Positions 43,909 through 56,183 of a stretch of DNA of 64,000 bases are shown here, in pieces. The notes below the pieces were generated by a model. That model saw only the letters and a list, made by a program, of their open reading frames with translations, was not told the DNA's origin and ran no database searches. Within the stretch, counting starts at the first letter, position 1; each line of letters begins with the position of its first letter. The position numbers and the translations under genes are program-made. The stretch comes from Metabacillus niabensis (lineage in GTDB: Bacteria > Bacillota > Bacilli > Bacillales > Bacillaceae): NCBI RefSeq assembly GCF_020524345.1, contig NZ_JAIVLH010000001.1, forward strand, positions 1-64,000. The letters run 5' to 3'.

Positions 43909-44676
43909 ATGAGACATGATGAACGTAGAGCAGATCAATTAAGGAATGTTGACATTATAAAGGACTTTGTCATTCATCCTGAAGGTTCTGTATTAATCAC
44001 TGTTGGGAATACAAAGGTAATTTGTAATGCAAGTGTCGAAGATCGTGTACCACCGTTTATGAGAGGTGAAGGGAAGGGCTGGATTACGGCCGAGTATTCG
44101 ATGTTACCAAGAGCGACAGAACAACGGACGATAAGAGAGTCTTCAAAAGGGAAGATTACGGGTCGTACAATGGAGATCCAACGTTTAATCGGAAGATCAC
44201 TAAGAGCAGTTGTAAATTTAAATGAGCTTGGAGAGAGAACGATTTGGGTTGACTGTGATGTGATTCAGGCAGATGGTGGAACAAGAACAGCTTCAATAAC
44301 AGGTGCATATGTGGCAATGGTTATCGCACTAGAAAAACTTGTAAAAGCGGGGAAAATCAAATCACTGCCAATTACAGGTTTTCTTGCAGCGGTGTCCGTG
44401 GGAGTAGATTCTCAAGTTGGTGAAATTTTAGACCTTAACTACATAGAAGACTCAAATGCATTAGTAGATATGAATATAATTATGACATCTTCAGGTCAAC
44501 TTGTTGAGGTTCAAGGAACCGGGGAGGAAGCAACATTCACTCGAAATGAATTAAACAGCATGTTAGATCTAGCTGAAAAAGGAATCAAATCACTTATTGA
44601 ACATCAGAAGGAAGTACTGGGAGACATTTCATTGCTTATCGAAGAAAATGAGAAGAAGCAGGTTATGTCAAAGTGA
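43909..44676 (+). CDS. rph: ribonuclease PH
   Basis: Phosphate-dependent 3'-5' exoribonuclease that trims tRNA 3' ends; hexameric. Recognisable segments: [16 protein letters not shown] (1-16), [38 protein letters not shown] (about 80-97), [20 protein letters not shown] (about 113-132) with phosphate-binding residues. ATG 43909 follows TTGGAGGGA and gives 255 residues. The frame from 43846 is non-homologous. Overlaps the next gene by 4 bases. Confidence 0.96.
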   Translation: MRHDERRADQLRNVDIIKDFVIHPEGSVLITVGNTKVICNASVEDRVPPFMRGEGKGWITAEYSMLPRATEQRTIRESSKGKITGRTMEIQRLIGRSLRAVVNLNELGERTIWVDCDVIQADGGTRTASITGAYVAMVIALEKLVKAGKIKSLPITGFLAAVSVGVDSQVGEILDLNYIEDSNALVDMNIIMTSSGQLVEVQGTGEEATFTRNELNSMLDLAEKGIKSLIEHQKEVLGDISLLIEENEKKQVMSK

Positions 44677-45257
44677 AAAATATAATCATTGCAACAAAAA
44701 ACCAAGGCAAAGTTAAAGAATTTCAAGCTATGCTTGCTCCACTTGGATATCATGTTCAATCATTATTGGATTTTCCAGATTCAATTGATGTTGAAGAAAC
44801 TGGTCAGACATTTGAAGAAAATAGTATCCTAAAAGCTGAGGCTATTTCTAAGCAATATCAGCTAATAACCATTGCCGATGATTCCGGATTAGAAATCGAT
44901 TACTTAAATGGTGAGCCGGGAGTCTACTCTGCAAGATATGCAGGTCCTGAGAAGGATGATCAAGCAAACATAGATGCTGTCCTCAAAAAGCTTGAGAACG
45001 TAGAGATGAATCAGCGAACGGCAAGATTTGTCTGTGCATTAGCCTTATCAGTACCAGGGCTAAAAACTAAAACAGTTGTTGGAACATGTGAGGGATATAT
45101 TGCGAAGGAAAGAAAAGGTCAAGGTGGATTTGGCTATGATCCGATTTTTTGTACAGATATCACAGGTAAAACAATGGCTGAATTAACAAAAGAAGAAAAA
45201 AACAAGATTAGTCATCGGGCAGATGCGTTAAGAAAAATAAAAGAATTAATGAGATGA
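44673..45257 (+). CDS. rdgB: dITP/XTP pyrophosphatase (RdgB/HAM1 family)
   Basis: Removes deaminated purine nucleotides (dITP, XTP) from the pool. N-terminal [18 protein letters not shown] (8-25), the catalytic region [20 protein letters not shown] and ARYAG (about 67-92), and [10 protein letters not shown] plus [10 protein letters not shown] near the C terminus. 194 residues. GTG start overlapping the rph stop (GTGA), so translation is likely coupled. Named ysnA in Bacillus subtilis. Confidence 0.94.
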   Translation: MKNIIIATKNQGKVKEFQAMLAPLGYHVQSLLDFPDSIDVEETGQTFEENSILKAEAISKQYQLITIADDSGLEIDYLNGEPGVYSARYAGPEKDDQANIDAVLKKLENVEMNQRTARFVCALALSVPGLKTKTVVGTCEGYIAKERKGQGGFGYDPIFCTDITGKTMAELTKEEKNKISHRADALRKIKELMR

Positions 45258-45280
45258 ATTAAAAACGGAGCGAAGGTAGC

Positions 45281-45793
45281 ATGAAGATTTTAATAATGAG
45301 TGACAGTCATGGATTGACCTCAGAAATGATAGAGATTAAAAATAGGCATCAAGATGAAGTGGACTTGATGTTGCATTGTGGTGATTCAGAGTTACCTTAT
45401 GATTGTGAAGAGTTAAGCGGGTTTATAGGTGTTAAAGGGAATTGTGATTTTGGTTCAAATTTACCAAATGAAATTATTGAAGATTTACATGGAACTACTT
45501 TATATATGACTCATGGGCATTTATATAATGTAAAGATGTCTCTCATGAATCTGAAATACCGGGCGATCGAAACCAATGCCAAAATTGCCTGTTACGGACA
45601 TTCACATATTGCAGGTGCTGAGTTAATTGATGGAGTAGTACTGATAAACCCGGGCAGCATTCGGCTTCCAGTGCTGCGCAGACAGAAGACATATGCTATA
45701 ATGGAAATGAAGGATAACCTTGTTAAAGTTACGTTTTTTGAAGTAAATGGACATATTGTAAATGATCTTACGAAAGAATTTTCAATAGAGTGA
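45281..45793 (+). CDS. ysnB: YfcE/MJ0936-type metallophosphoesterase YsnB
   Basis: 170-residue phosphodiesterase with the five metal-binding blocks: MSDSHGLT (7-14), LMLHCGDSE (about 32), GVKGNCDFG (about 55), YMTHGHLY (about 80) and CYGHSHIAG (about 105), then LINPGSIRLPV. Substrate unknown. Last gene of the gerM?-rph-rdgB-ysnB run, 23 bases after rdgB, with a short hairpin after the stop. Confidence 0.9.
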   Translation: MKILIMSDSHGLTSEMIEIKNRHQDEVDLMLHCGDSELPYDCEELSGFIGVKGNCDFGSNLPNEIIEDLHGTTLYMTHGHLYNVKMSLMNLKYRAIETNAKIACYGHSHIAGAELIDGVVLINPGSIRLPVLRRQKTYAIMEMKDNLVKVTFFEVNGHIVNDLTKEFSIE

Positions 45794-45812
45794 GGGAGAT
45801 GTTTCTCCCTCA
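45791..45812. terminator. hairpin after ysnB
   Basis: TGAGGGAGA (45791-45799) pairs with TCTCCCTCA (45804-45812). No T-run follows, so termination is uncertain. Confidence 0.5.
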
Positions 45813-45835
45813 TCATAAAAAATCTTAAAAATCTA

Positions 45836-45864
45836 TTGACTTTTATCATAACGAGAAATATAAT
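45836..45864 (+). promoter_or_regulatory. sigma-A promoter of tRNA-Arg
   Basis: TTGACT (45836-45841), 17-base spacer, TATAAT (45859-45864); a strong, nearly ideal promoter. Confidence 0.9.
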
Positions 45865-45904
45865 AATAAATGTCGCTGCCACTTACGTTTAACCTTTATA
45901 CAAT

Positions 45905-45981
<77 letters not shown>

Positions 45982-45997
45982 TTCATATTATACATAC

Positions 45998-46030
45998 AAC
46001 CTTTCATCTTTTGATGGAAGGTTTTTTGTT
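45998..46030 (+). terminator. terminator after tRNA-Arg
   Basis: AACCTTTCATC (45998-46008) pairs with GATGGAAGGTT (46013-46023) with one wobble, then T-run. Confidence 0.9.
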
Positions 46031-46469
46031 TTCTTTATTGCAAGATTCACCACCAAAAAATATGTTAGATTATCTTACACTTTTGTTTCGTTTAAATAAA
46101 AAGAGTTGTAAGATGTTCTTAATATTAAAAGCCGAATTTTCCACTTGAAAAAGTTCCCCTGAAAAATTCTCCATAAAAAGATCTACACATATGCGGATTT
46201 TTAAAAAATTCACAATTTTTTTTGAAAATAGCCTTTCCAATCATACCAAGGATGTAAGCGGATACAACAAAAAAGAGTAATCTAAATTATCAAATAATTC
46301 GTGAAACACTGTTGACACTTGGATTTATTGAGCGTAATATAAGTTCAAATAAAAGTTACACGAACATTTTAAAAAGTATAGAAAATTCAAAATTTCTTTT
46401 ATAATTTCCTTTACAAATATAATGTTCAGTGGTTTAATTTTTGAACTTTTTAAAGAAAGGCGTGCTCTT
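46031..46469. other. AT-rich regulatory region upstream of ilvE
   Basis: No gene. It contains an inverted repeat ATCTTACA (46072-46079)/TGTAAGAT (46107-46114), the ilvE promoter at 46312-46340, and stretches that resemble degenerate CodY boxes (consensus AATTTTCWGAAAATT): TTTTTTTTGAAAATA near 46217 and AAAGTATAGAAAATT near 46373, each with about four mismatches. CodY control is plausible for this operon but unproven here. Confidence 0.45.
46312..46340 (+). promoter_or_regulatory. sigma-A promoter of ilvE
   Basis: TTGACA (46312-46317), 17-base spacer, TAATAT (46335-46340). Start near 46347, giving a leader of about 120 bases. Confidence 0.8.
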
Positions 46470-47375
46470 ATGGGTGACCAGTGGATCTTTCTTAATGACA
46501 ATTTTGTAAAGAAAGAAGATGCCAAAATTTCAGTGTATGATCACGGGTTTTTATACGGTGATGGAGTATTCGAAGGTATTCGAGTTTACAGTGGAAATAT
46601 CTTCAGAATGAAAGAGCATATGGATCGGCTATATCAATCGGCAAAATCGATTATGCTAACCATACCATACTCACAAGAGGAACTTACTGGATTAGTCGTT
46701 GAAACTGTCAAAAAGAACGGTTTGAGCGATGCGTACATTCGATTAGTTGTCTCAAGAGGAACTGGTGACCTAGGATTAGATCCTTATAATTGTAAACGGG
46801 CAAATACAGTTATTATTGTCGAACCACTATCAATCTTCCCTAAGCATTTGTATGAAACGGGTATTGAAATTGTGACGGTGGCAACGAGAAGAAATAGACC
46901 TGATGTATTAAGTCCAAAAGTAAAATCTCTAAATTATTTAAACAATGTATTGGTGAAAATCGAAGCACATTTGGCCAACGTCAGTGAAGCATTAATGTTA
47001 AACGACCAAGGCTATGTGGCAGAAGGTTCTGCCGACAATGTCTTTATCTTAAAAAATGGCAAGTTATTAACTCCCCCTGGATATATAGGTGCTCTAGAAG
47101 GAATTACACGAAATGCCATTATTGATATAGCTGCTGAAATGGGCTATGAAGTGCGCGAAGAGCCATTTACCCGTCACGATGTGTATACAGCTGACGAGGT
47201 TTTCCTAACTGGTACAGCCGCAGAAGTTATTGCTGTTGTTAAAGTAGATGGACGCACGATTGGTCAAGGTGTTCCTGGAGAGGAAACGAAAAAGCTTCTA
47301 GTAGCTTTTCGTAAGAAAGTTGTTGAAGAAGGTATCAAGGTTGAAAATATACCTGAAAATCTTCATGTAAGCTAA
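46470..47375 (+). CDS. ilvE: branched-chain amino acid aminotransferase
   Basis: Class IV PLP aminotransferase that makes valine, leucine and isoleucine from their keto acids. Key segments: WIFLNDNFVKKEDAKISVYD, HGFLYGDGVFEGIRVYSG (about 26-43), the PLP lysine in SPKVKSLNYLNNVLVKIEA (about 150-168), EGSADNVFILKNGKLLTPPG (about 190-209) and TGTAAEVIAVVKVDGRTIG. 301 residues from ATG 46470 (GAAAGG upstream); the open frame to 46422 is non-homologous. It lies before the leucine T-box, so it is transcribed from its own promoter and escapes that control. D-amino-acid aminotransferase shares the fold, but context favours IlvE. Confidence 0.92.
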   Translation: MGDQWIFLNDNFVKKEDAKISVYDHGFLYGDGVFEGIRVYSGNIFRMKEHMDRLYQSAKSIMLTIPYSQEELTGLVVETVKKNGLSDAYIRLVVSRGTGDLGLDPYNCKRANTVIIVEPLSIFPKHLYETGIEIVTVATRRNRPDVLSPKVKSLNYLNNVLVKIEAHLANVSEALMLNDQGYVAEGSADNVFILKNGKLLTPPGYIGALEGITRNAIIDIAAEMGYEVREEPFTRHDVYTADEVFLTGTAAEVIAVVKVDGRTIGQGVPGEETKKLLVAFRKKVVEEGIKVENIPENLHVS

Positions 47376-47394
47376 TTATTTGCATATAGTAAAA

Positions 47395-47685
47395 CGGTGA
47401 AGAGGAAAAGTAGTTTTTGGAAAAGTATCTACAGAGAACCGGGGTAGCTGGAAGCCGGTGATATTACCAAAGATGAACTCGCCTCTGAGTGTTAACCTGA
47501 AATATAGTAGGGTTAGCCGAGTCCCATTCTTCGGTACTCGTTATCAAAGTGAACAGCTGATCTGTTCGTAAGGTGGTCAACAATGACCATGAAGAAGGGT
47601 GGTACCGCGAAAAAGTTTATTAACCTTTTCGCCCCTTTGGCACACAATTTATGTGGAGTCTTATGAGGGGTGGGAAGGTTTTTTA
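47395..47685 (+). promoter_or_regulatory. T-box leader of ilvB-leuD (leucine)
   Basis: The T-box core AAGGGTGGTACCGCG is at 47595-47609. The terminator pairs AACCTTTTCGCCCCT (47622-47636) with AGGGGTGGGAAGGTT (47666-47680), and an extra CACA/TGTG hairpin sits in its loop. Stem I holds the specifier CTC at 47478-47480 (context GAACTCGCC), a leucine codon, the same as reported for the Bacillus subtilis ilv-leu operon. I did not find a convincing separate promoter in front; read-through from ilvE may feed it. Confidence 0.93.
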
Positions 47686-47754
47686 TATGCTGAATTAATT
47701 GAATTTTTGTGAAAAATACAAAGGGCTAATATGCCAGGAAAGGGAGGAAAGAAA

Positions 47755-49476
47755 ATGAGTACAAATGTACAGTTGAACAGCTCAACTGCCAAATGTACAA
47801 ACACAATGTCAGGGTCACAAATGCTTGTGGAAGCTTTAAAGCAGGAAAAGGTTGAAGTTATTTTTGGTTATCCGGGTGGTGCTGTATTACCAATCTATGA
47901 TAGCTTATATGATTCAGGTTTATTCCATGTTTTAACTCGCCATGAGCAAGGCGGAATTCATGCTGCTGAAGGCTATGCACGAGTTTCGGGAAGACCGGGA
48001 GTAGTGATTGCTACATCTGGACCAGGTGCTACAAATCTAGTTACCGGATTAGCAGATGCGATGATAGATTCACTACCATTAGTTGTTTTTACAGGGCAGG
48101 TTGCATCTTCTGTGATTGGATCTGATGCTTTCCAGGAAGCTGATATTTTAGGAATTACTACTCCGATTACAAAACATAATTACCAGGTTCGTGAAGTGAA
48201 TGATCTTCCAAGAATTGTTAAAGAGGCATTTCATATTGCCACTACGGGAAGACCAGGCCCGGTATTAATCGATATCCCTAAAGATATCGCTACAATTGAA
48301 GGGGATTTCTCATATGATATGGAAGTAAATCTTCCAGGATATCAACCTACTAATGAGCCAAATTACCTTCAAATCCGTAAATTGGTCGAGGCTGTAAGTC
48401 GAGCGAAAAAACCTGTTATTTTGGCTGGTGCAGGTGTATTACATGCAAACGGCCATGAGGAATTAAGGCAATATGCAGAACAACAGCAAATTCCAATCGC
48501 AAATACTTTACTTGGTTTAGGTGGATTCCCATCAGATCATCCATTGTTTTTAGGGATGGCCGGAATGCATGGAACGTACACAGCAAACATGGCCATTTAT
48601 GACTGTGATTTATTGATCAGTGTTGGTGCCAGATTTGATGATCGTGTAACAGGAAATCTTCAACATTTTGCGAAAAAGGCAATCATTGCTCATATCGATA
48701 TTGACCCGGCTGAAATTGGTAAGAATGTTCCAACTCAGATTCCAATTGTGGGAGATGCTAAATTAGTTCTTCAACAATTATTAAAACAAGATGGTAAACA
48801 AGGTGATAACAAAGAGTGGAATGAACAGTTGGCTTCAAATAAGAAAGAATTTCCACTTGTTTATAAAGAAAGTGATTCAGAGTTAAAGCCTCAGAACATT
48901 TTAGAGCTTATTCACAAATGGACGAATGGCGAAGCAATCGTAACAACGGATGTTGGTCAGCATCAAATGTGGGCAGCACAATATTACAACTTTAATAATC
49001 CAAATAGATGGGTAACATCAGGTGGCCTTGGAACAATGGGCTTCGGTTTACCATCAGCGATTGGAGCTCAACTTGCAGACCGTAACTCCACTGTAATTGC
49101 TGTTATTGGTGACGGTGGATTCCAAATGACTCTTCAGGAATTATCAGTTATACATGAATTAAACTTACCAATAAAAGTTGTGATATTAAATAATGGTGCT
49201 CTTGGAATGGTTAGACAATGGCAAGAGTTATTCTATGAAGAAAGATATTCTCATTCTAAGTTTGTTTCACAACCTGATTTCGTAAAATTATCAGAAGCTT
49301 ATGGCATGACTGGGGTTCGAATTGTAAAAGAAGATGGTTGGGAAGAAAAATTAAAAGCTGCAATTTTATCAGACGAACCAGTATTACTTGATATTCATGT
49401 ATGTAAGGATGAGAACGTGTATCCAATGGTTGCTACAGGCAAAGGGTTACATGAAATGGTAGGTGTCAAACTATGA
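47755..49476 (+). CDS. ilvB: acetolactate synthase large subunit
   Basis: ThDP-dependent enzyme joining two pyruvates (or pyruvate and 2-oxobutyrate), the first common step to branched-chain amino acids. The catalytic glutamate is in [18 protein letters not shown] (about 52-69); FAD-region segments are [20 protein letters not shown], and the ThDP motif [20 protein letters not shown] with [10 protein letters not shown] is near residue 450. 573 residues from ATG 47755 (GGGAGGAAAG upstream). Overlaps ilvN by 4 bases. Confidence 0.96.
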   Translation: MSTNVQLNSSTAKCTNTMSGSQMLVEALKQEKVEVIFGYPGGAVLPIYDSLYDSGLFHVLTRHEQGGIHAAEGYARVSGRPGVVIATSGPGATNLVTGLADAMIDSLPLVVFTGQVASSVIGSDAFQEADILGITTPITKHNYQVREVNDLPRIVKEAFHIATTGRPGPVLIDIPKDIATIEGDFSYDMEVNLPGYQPTNEPNYLQIRKLVEAVSRAKKPVILAGAGVLHANGHEELRQYAEQQQIPIANTLLGLGGFPSDHPLFLGMAGMHGTYTANMAIYDCDLLISVGARFDDRVTGNLQHFAKKAIIAHIDIDPAEIGKNVPTQIPIVGDAKLVLQQLLKQDGKQGDNKEWNEQLASNKKEFPLVYKESDSELKPQNILELIHKWTNGEAIVTTDVGQHQMWAAQYYNFNNPNRWVTSGGLGTMGFGLPSAIGAQLADRNSTVIAVIGDGGFQMTLQELSVIHELNLPIKVVILNNGALGMVRQWQELFYEERYSHSKFVSQPDFVKLSEAYGMTGVRIVKEDGWEEKLKAAILSDEPVLLDIHVCKDENVYPMVATGKGLHEMVGVKL

Positions 49477-49988
49477 AAAGAATCCTCTCATTAACGGTTT
49501 TGAATCAAACCGGGGTTTTAAATAGAATTACAGGGTTGTTTACAAAAAGACATTACAATATTGAAAGTATTACAGTAGGTCATGCTGAAACAGAAGGTGT
49601 TTCAAGAATGACAGTTGTTGTAAATGTCCAAGAGGAAAAAGAAGTTGAACAAATCACGAAGCAATTAAATAAACAAATTGATGTTCTTAAAGTAACAGAT
49701 ATTACTTCACACTCCATTGTATCCAGAGAATTGGCATTAATAAAAGTAATGTCTACACCAGCAACAAGAATGGAGATTCAAGGACTTATTCAACCATTTA
49801 GAGCAACAGTTATTGATGTAAGTCGAGAGAGTGTTGTTGTGCAGGTTACTGGTGAGCCTGAGAAAATTGAAGTGCTTATCGACTTATTAAAACCATATGG
49901 CATTAAAGAAATTGCTCGTACCGGAACTACTGCATTTACGCGTGGTACGCAAAGAGCATCAAAAGAAGTTCCTATCTCAATTGTTTAA
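49473..49988 (+). CDS. ilvN: acetolactate synthase small (regulatory) subunit
   Basis: 171 residues. The N-terminal ACT domain ([20 protein letters not shown], about 6-25; [20 protein letters not shown]) binds the feedback amino acid valine; the C-terminal half ([19 protein letters not shown]) activates IlvB. ATG in an ATGA overlap with the ilvB stop, so translational coupling is likely. Also called ilvH. Confidence 0.95.
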   Translation: MKRILSLTVLNQTGVLNRITGLFTKRHYNIESITVGHAETEGVSRMTVVVNVQEEKEVEQITKQLNKQIDVLKVTDITSHSIVSRELALIKVMSTPATRMEIQGLIQPFRATVIDVSRESVVVQVTGEPEKIEVLIDLLKPYGIKEIARTGTTAFTRGTQRASKEVPISIV

Positions 49989-50075
49989 TTTGTTTGCAAT
50001 CTTGCCTGATTAAGCCAGGTTTAAAAGATTCATATATATAGCAAGAAACCTAATTTTATTCTAAAAAAGATTTGA

Positions 50076-52659
<2,584 letters not shown>

Positions 52660-52686
52660 ACTACCTAAGATGAAGGGGGATAGAAC

Positions 52687-53799
52687 ATGAAAAAAACAAT
52701 CGCATTATTACCGGGTGACGGAATTGGAAAAGAAGTCGTAGATGTAACAGTAGAAATTTTAAAAGCTGTCGCTGAACACTTTAATCACCAATTTCAATTT
52801 AATTATGGTTTGATCGGTGGGTGTGCCATTGATCAAACAGGCAATCCGCTGCCAGAGGAAACAATCAACGTTTGTAAAAAATCTGACGCCATTATCCTTG
52901 GAGCTGTTGGAGGTCCGAAATGGGATCAAAATCCTGTTGAACTTCGACCGGAACGTGGTCTACTAGCATTGCGAAAGGAATTAGACTTATTTGCTAACTT
53001 ACGCCCGATTACAACATTTGAGAGTTTGTTAGATTCTTCCCCTTTAAAGAGGGAGTATGTTAATGGAGTGGATTTTGTTATCGTACGAGAACTAACAGGC
53101 GGATTATATTTCGGTAAGCCAAGCGAGCGTGTGGTAAAAGATGGTGAAGATGCAGTTGTTGATACCTTGTTCTATAAGAGAAAGGAAATCGAGAGAATTC
53201 TTGTTACAGCATTTGAGATCGCCGGGAAACGTCGTAAGCATGTGACATCTGTTGATAAAGCAAATGTTCTGGAGTCAAGTAGAGTATGGCGTGAAGTAGC
53301 AGAAGAAGTAGCTGCAAGATACCCTGAAGTAACGTTAGAGCATATGTTAGTTGATAATGCGGCAATGCAGCTTATCCGCTCGCCTCGACAATTTGATGTC
53401 ATTGTGACGGAAAATATGTTTGGGGATATTTTAAGTGATGAAGCATCCATGATTACAGGTTCCCTAGGAATGCTATCATCTGCAAGTCTATCTTCAACAG
53501 GTTTGCATTTATATGAACCAATTCACGGTTCAGCGCCAGATATAGCTGGTAAAAATCAAGCAAACCCAATTGCAACAATTCTTTCAGCAGCCATGATGCT
53601 TCGCCAATCTTTTGGAATGGAAGAAGAAGCAAAGGCGATTGAAAAAGCTGTTGATAACGTCTTAAACTCAGGTGCACGTACAGCTGATCTTGCAAATGGC
53701 GAAAAAGCTATTTCAACTACACAAATGGCTGAAGAAATAAAAAATGCAATATCCGATGACCATGCAATTATTAATATTATGGAGGCTTACTCTAAGTAA
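52687..53799 (+). CDS. leuB: 3-isopropylmalate dehydrogenase
   Basis: NAD-dependent oxidative decarboxylase. N-terminal IALLPGDGIGKEVVDVTVEI (4-23), AVGGPKWDQNPVELRPERGLL (about 73-93) substrate arginines, ELTGGLYFGKPSERV, and the metal/cofactor region MLVDNAAMQLIRSPRQFDVI and ENMFGDILSDEASMITGSLG (about 220-260). 370 residues. Ribosome site AAGGGGGA. 118 bases separate it from leuC, including a strong hairpin. Confidence 0.96.
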   Translation: MKKTIALLPGDGIGKEVVDVTVEILKAVAEHFNHQFQFNYGLIGGCAIDQTGNPLPEETINVCKKSDAIILGAVGGPKWDQNPVELRPERGLLALRKELDLFANLRPITTFESLLDSSPLKREYVNGVDFVIVRELTGGLYFGKPSERVVKDGEDAVVDTLFYKRKEIERILVTAFEIAGKRRKHVTSVDKANVLESSRVWREVAEEVAARYPEVTLEHMLVDNAAMQLIRSPRQFDVIVTENMFGDILSDEASMITGSLGMLSSASLSSTGLHLYEPIHGSAPDIAGKNQANPIATILSAAMMLRQSFGMEEEAKAIEKAVDNVLNSGARTADLANGEKAISTTQMAEEIKNAISDDHAIINIMEAYSK

Positions 53800-53852
53800 G
53801 TTTCCCGATTATAAAATCCGGGTGCAGGTATTCAGCATATTGCATCAGGACC

Positions 53853-53891
53853 TGAGGGGTATGACAATTATTATTGTCAGCCCCTCATTTT
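53853..53891 (+). terminator. intra-operon hairpin between leuB and leuC
   Basis: TGAGGGG (53853-53859) pairs with CCCCTCA (53881-53887) and TGACAAT (53862-53868) with ATTGTCA (53873-53879), then TTTT. It could terminate part of the transcripts or stabilise processed mRNA ends, as hairpins do in the Bacillus subtilis ilv-leu mRNA. Confidence 0.7.
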
Positions 53892-53917
53892 CCATCTATT
53901 AAAGGAGGTTTATGACC

Positions 53918-55345
53918 ATGAAGCCAAGAACGATCATAGAAAAGATCTATGACGAACATATCGTCCAACAAGAACAGGGAAAGCCGGATCTTTTATATAT
54001 CGACCTACACTTAATTCATGAAGTAACATCACCACAGGCTTTTGAAGGATTACGAGAGAAAAATCGTAAAGTAAGAAGACCCGACCGAACATTTGCAACA
54101 ATGGATCACAATGTTCCAACTGTTAATCGTTTTGTGATCACTGATGAGGTAGCGAAAAACCAAATTAGTGCTTTGGAAAGAAACTGTCAAGAATTCGGTA
54201 TCCGGTTAGCTGACCTACAAAGTGAAGATCAAGGAATTGTTCACGTAATTGGACCGGAGCTAGGGCTAACACTACCTGGGAAAACAATTGTTTGCGGAGA
54301 CAGCCACACTTCAACTCATGGTGCATTTGGTGCGATTGCTTTTGGAATTGGAACTAGTGAGGTTGAACATGTACTAGCAACTCAAACATTATGGAGACAG
54401 CGTCCCAAAACGTTAAATATTCATGTGCCAGGTAAGCTTCAAAAGGGAGTAACAGCAAAGGATGTTATTCTTGCTGTAATAGGTAAATATGGTGTTCGCT
54501 TTGGTACTGGCTATATTATTGAATATACAGGCGAAGTCATTGAAAGTCTTTCAATGGATGAAAGGATGACTATCTGTAACATGTCAATTGAGGCAGGAGC
54601 CAGAGCCGGTCTTATTGCACCTGATGAGACAACTTTCTCTTACATTAAAGGTAGAAAGTATGCTCCTAAAGGTGAAGAGTTTGATCGTGCAGTAGAATAT
54701 TGGAAAACGTTAAGAACAGATGAAGGTGCCGAGTATGATCAAGTTATTACGTTAAAAGGTGAAGAAATTGCACCAATGGTTACTTGGGGAACAAATCCAG
54801 GCATGTCTGTAGGTGTTGATGAGAAAACTCCTGATTTAAATGATTTCCAAAATGCTGAAGAACTTGATGAAGCAAATCGTGCTTTCAGTTATATGGGATT
54901 ACAACCAAATACTAAGATTGAAGATATTACAATTGAGCACGTCTTTATTGGATCCTGTACAAACTCCCGCTTAACAGACCTAAGACAGGCTGCAGAAATC
55001 ATACAAAGCTTTAAAGGGCAAAAGGTACCGGAAAATGTAAGTGCCATTGTTGTACCGGGTTCTCAAAAAGTAAAAAAAGTAGCAGAAGAAGAAGGTCTGG
55101 ATGTAATCTTTAAAGAAGCAGGTTTTGAATGGCGAGAATCAGGATGCAGTATGTGTCTTAGTATGAATAATGATGTTGTTCCAGAAGGTGAACGTTGTGC
55201 TTCAACTTCAAATCGTAACTTTGAAGGAAGACAAGGTAAAGGAGCTAGAACACATCTAGTAAGCCCTGCAATGGCTGCAGCAGCAGCTTTACATGGACGA
55301 TTTGTGGATGTCCGTCATATTCAAAAAAATGCGATGAGCATCTAA
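53918..55345 (+). CDS. leuC: 3-isopropylmalate dehydratase large subunit
   Basis: Aconitase-family [4Fe-4S] subunit that, with LeuD, isomerises isopropylmalate. The cluster cysteines are in [14 protein letters not shown] (about 352) and [12 protein letters not shown] (about 412-423). Other motifs: [20 protein letters not shown] (about 130-149) and [20 protein letters not shown] near the C terminus. ATG 53918 is 9 bases from AAAGGAGG and gives 475 residues; ATG 53912 is too close to the ribosome site. Confidence 0.96.
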   Translation: MKPRTIIEKIYDEHIVQQEQGKPDLLYIDLHLIHEVTSPQAFEGLREKNRKVRRPDRTFATMDHNVPTVNRFVITDEVAKNQISALERNCQEFGIRLADLQSEDQGIVHVIGPELGLTLPGKTIVCGDSHTSTHGAFGAIAFGIGTSEVEHVLATQTLWRQRPKTLNIHVPGKLQKGVTAKDVILAVIGKYGVRFGTGYIIEYTGEVIESLSMDERMTICNMSIEAGARAGLIAPDETTFSYIKGRKYAPKGEEFDRAVEYWKTLRTDEGAEYDQVITLKGEEIAPMVTWGTNPGMSVGVDEKTPDLNDFQNAEELDEANRAFSYMGLQPNTKIEDITIEHVFIGSCTNSRLTDLRQAAEIIQSFKGQKVPENVSAIVVPGSQKVKKVAEEEGLDVIFKEAGFEWRESGCSMCLSMNNDVVPEGERCASTSNRNFEGRQGKGARTHLVSPAMAAAAALHGRFVDVRHIQKNAMSI

Positions 55346-55369
55346 AAGTACAACTTTAGGAGGGACAAC

Positions 55370-55963
55370 ATGCAACCTTTTACTACGCATACAGGTAAAG
55401 TAGCTGTATTAAATAGAGCAAATGTAGATACAGATCAAATCATTCCTAAACAATTCTTAAAAAGAATAGAAAAAACGGGTTATGGCCGATTTGCATTTTT
55501 TGATTGGAGATATTTAGACGATGGATCTGAAAATCCGGAATTTGAATTAAACCAGGAAAAAAGCAAAGGAGCCACAATCTTACTTGCAGGCGAAAACTTT
55601 GGCTGCGGATCATCACGTGAGCACGCTCCATGGGCCCTGTCTGATTATGGATTTCAAGTCATTCTTGCACCATCTTATGCAGATATCTTTCATCAAAACT
55701 GTCTTAAAAACGGATTATTACCTATCACATTAGAGCAATCAGATTTAGATGTGATACGTGAGAAAAACAATGATGACAACTATGTGTTAACGGTTAATCT
55801 TGGAGAACAATTAATTTCTGATAATCAAGGGTTGTCAAAATCATTTGAGGTAGACCCTTATTGGAAAGATATGCTTTTATATGGAAAAGATGAAATCGAT
55901 CTAACTTTAAATTATGATGAGAAAATTAAACAGTTTGAAGAAAGAAGAGCATCATTTTTATAA
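55370..55963 (+). CDS. leuD: 3-isopropylmalate dehydratase small subunit
   Basis: 197-residue aconitase swivel-domain partner of LeuC. Motifs: VAVLNRANVDTDQIIPKQFL (11-30), RFAFFDWRYLDDGS, ENFGCGSSREHAPWALSDYG (about 75-94) and NCLKNGLLPITL. Ribosome site AGGAGGGA. Last gene of the operon; the terminator overlaps its stop codon. Confidence 0.97.
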   Translation: MQPFTTHTGKVAVLNRANVDTDQIIPKQFLKRIEKTGYGRFAFFDWRYLDDGSENPEFELNQEKSKGATILLAGENFGCGSSREHAPWALSDYGFQVILAPSYADIFHQNCLKNGLLPITLEQSDLDVIREKNNDDNYVLTVNLGEQLISDNQGLSKSFEVDPYWKDMLLYGKDEIDLTLNYDEKIKQFEERRASFL

Positions 55964-55980
55964 TGATTGCTCTTTTTCTT
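55944..55980 (+). terminator. terminator of the ilv-leu operon
   Basis: GAAGAGC-A-TCATT pairs with AATGA-TT-GCTCTTTTTC around a short AT loop; the 5' arm lies inside the last leuD codons. T-run follows. Confidence 0.8.
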
Positions 55981-56119
55981 TTGGCTTCTTTTAATAGGCT
56001 GTATGTTAATTCTCATTTTTGCAGAACTTTTTTTGCAAAAATGATTCACACCAAAAACTTTTTAAAACCCATAAAGTTTGAAAATCATTGTAATTAGTCG
56101 TATTCAATGACACACAAAC

Positions 56120-56148
56120 TTGTTTTCCACCTGTTGGATTGATACACT
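56120..56148 (+). promoter_or_regulatory. sigma-A promoter of ysoA
   Basis: TTGTTT (56120-56125), 17-base spacer, TACACT (56143-56148); start near 56155. Confidence 0.6.
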
Positions 56149-56183
56149 AATATGCAAAGATAGGGTGCTGGAGTTGACCATAT

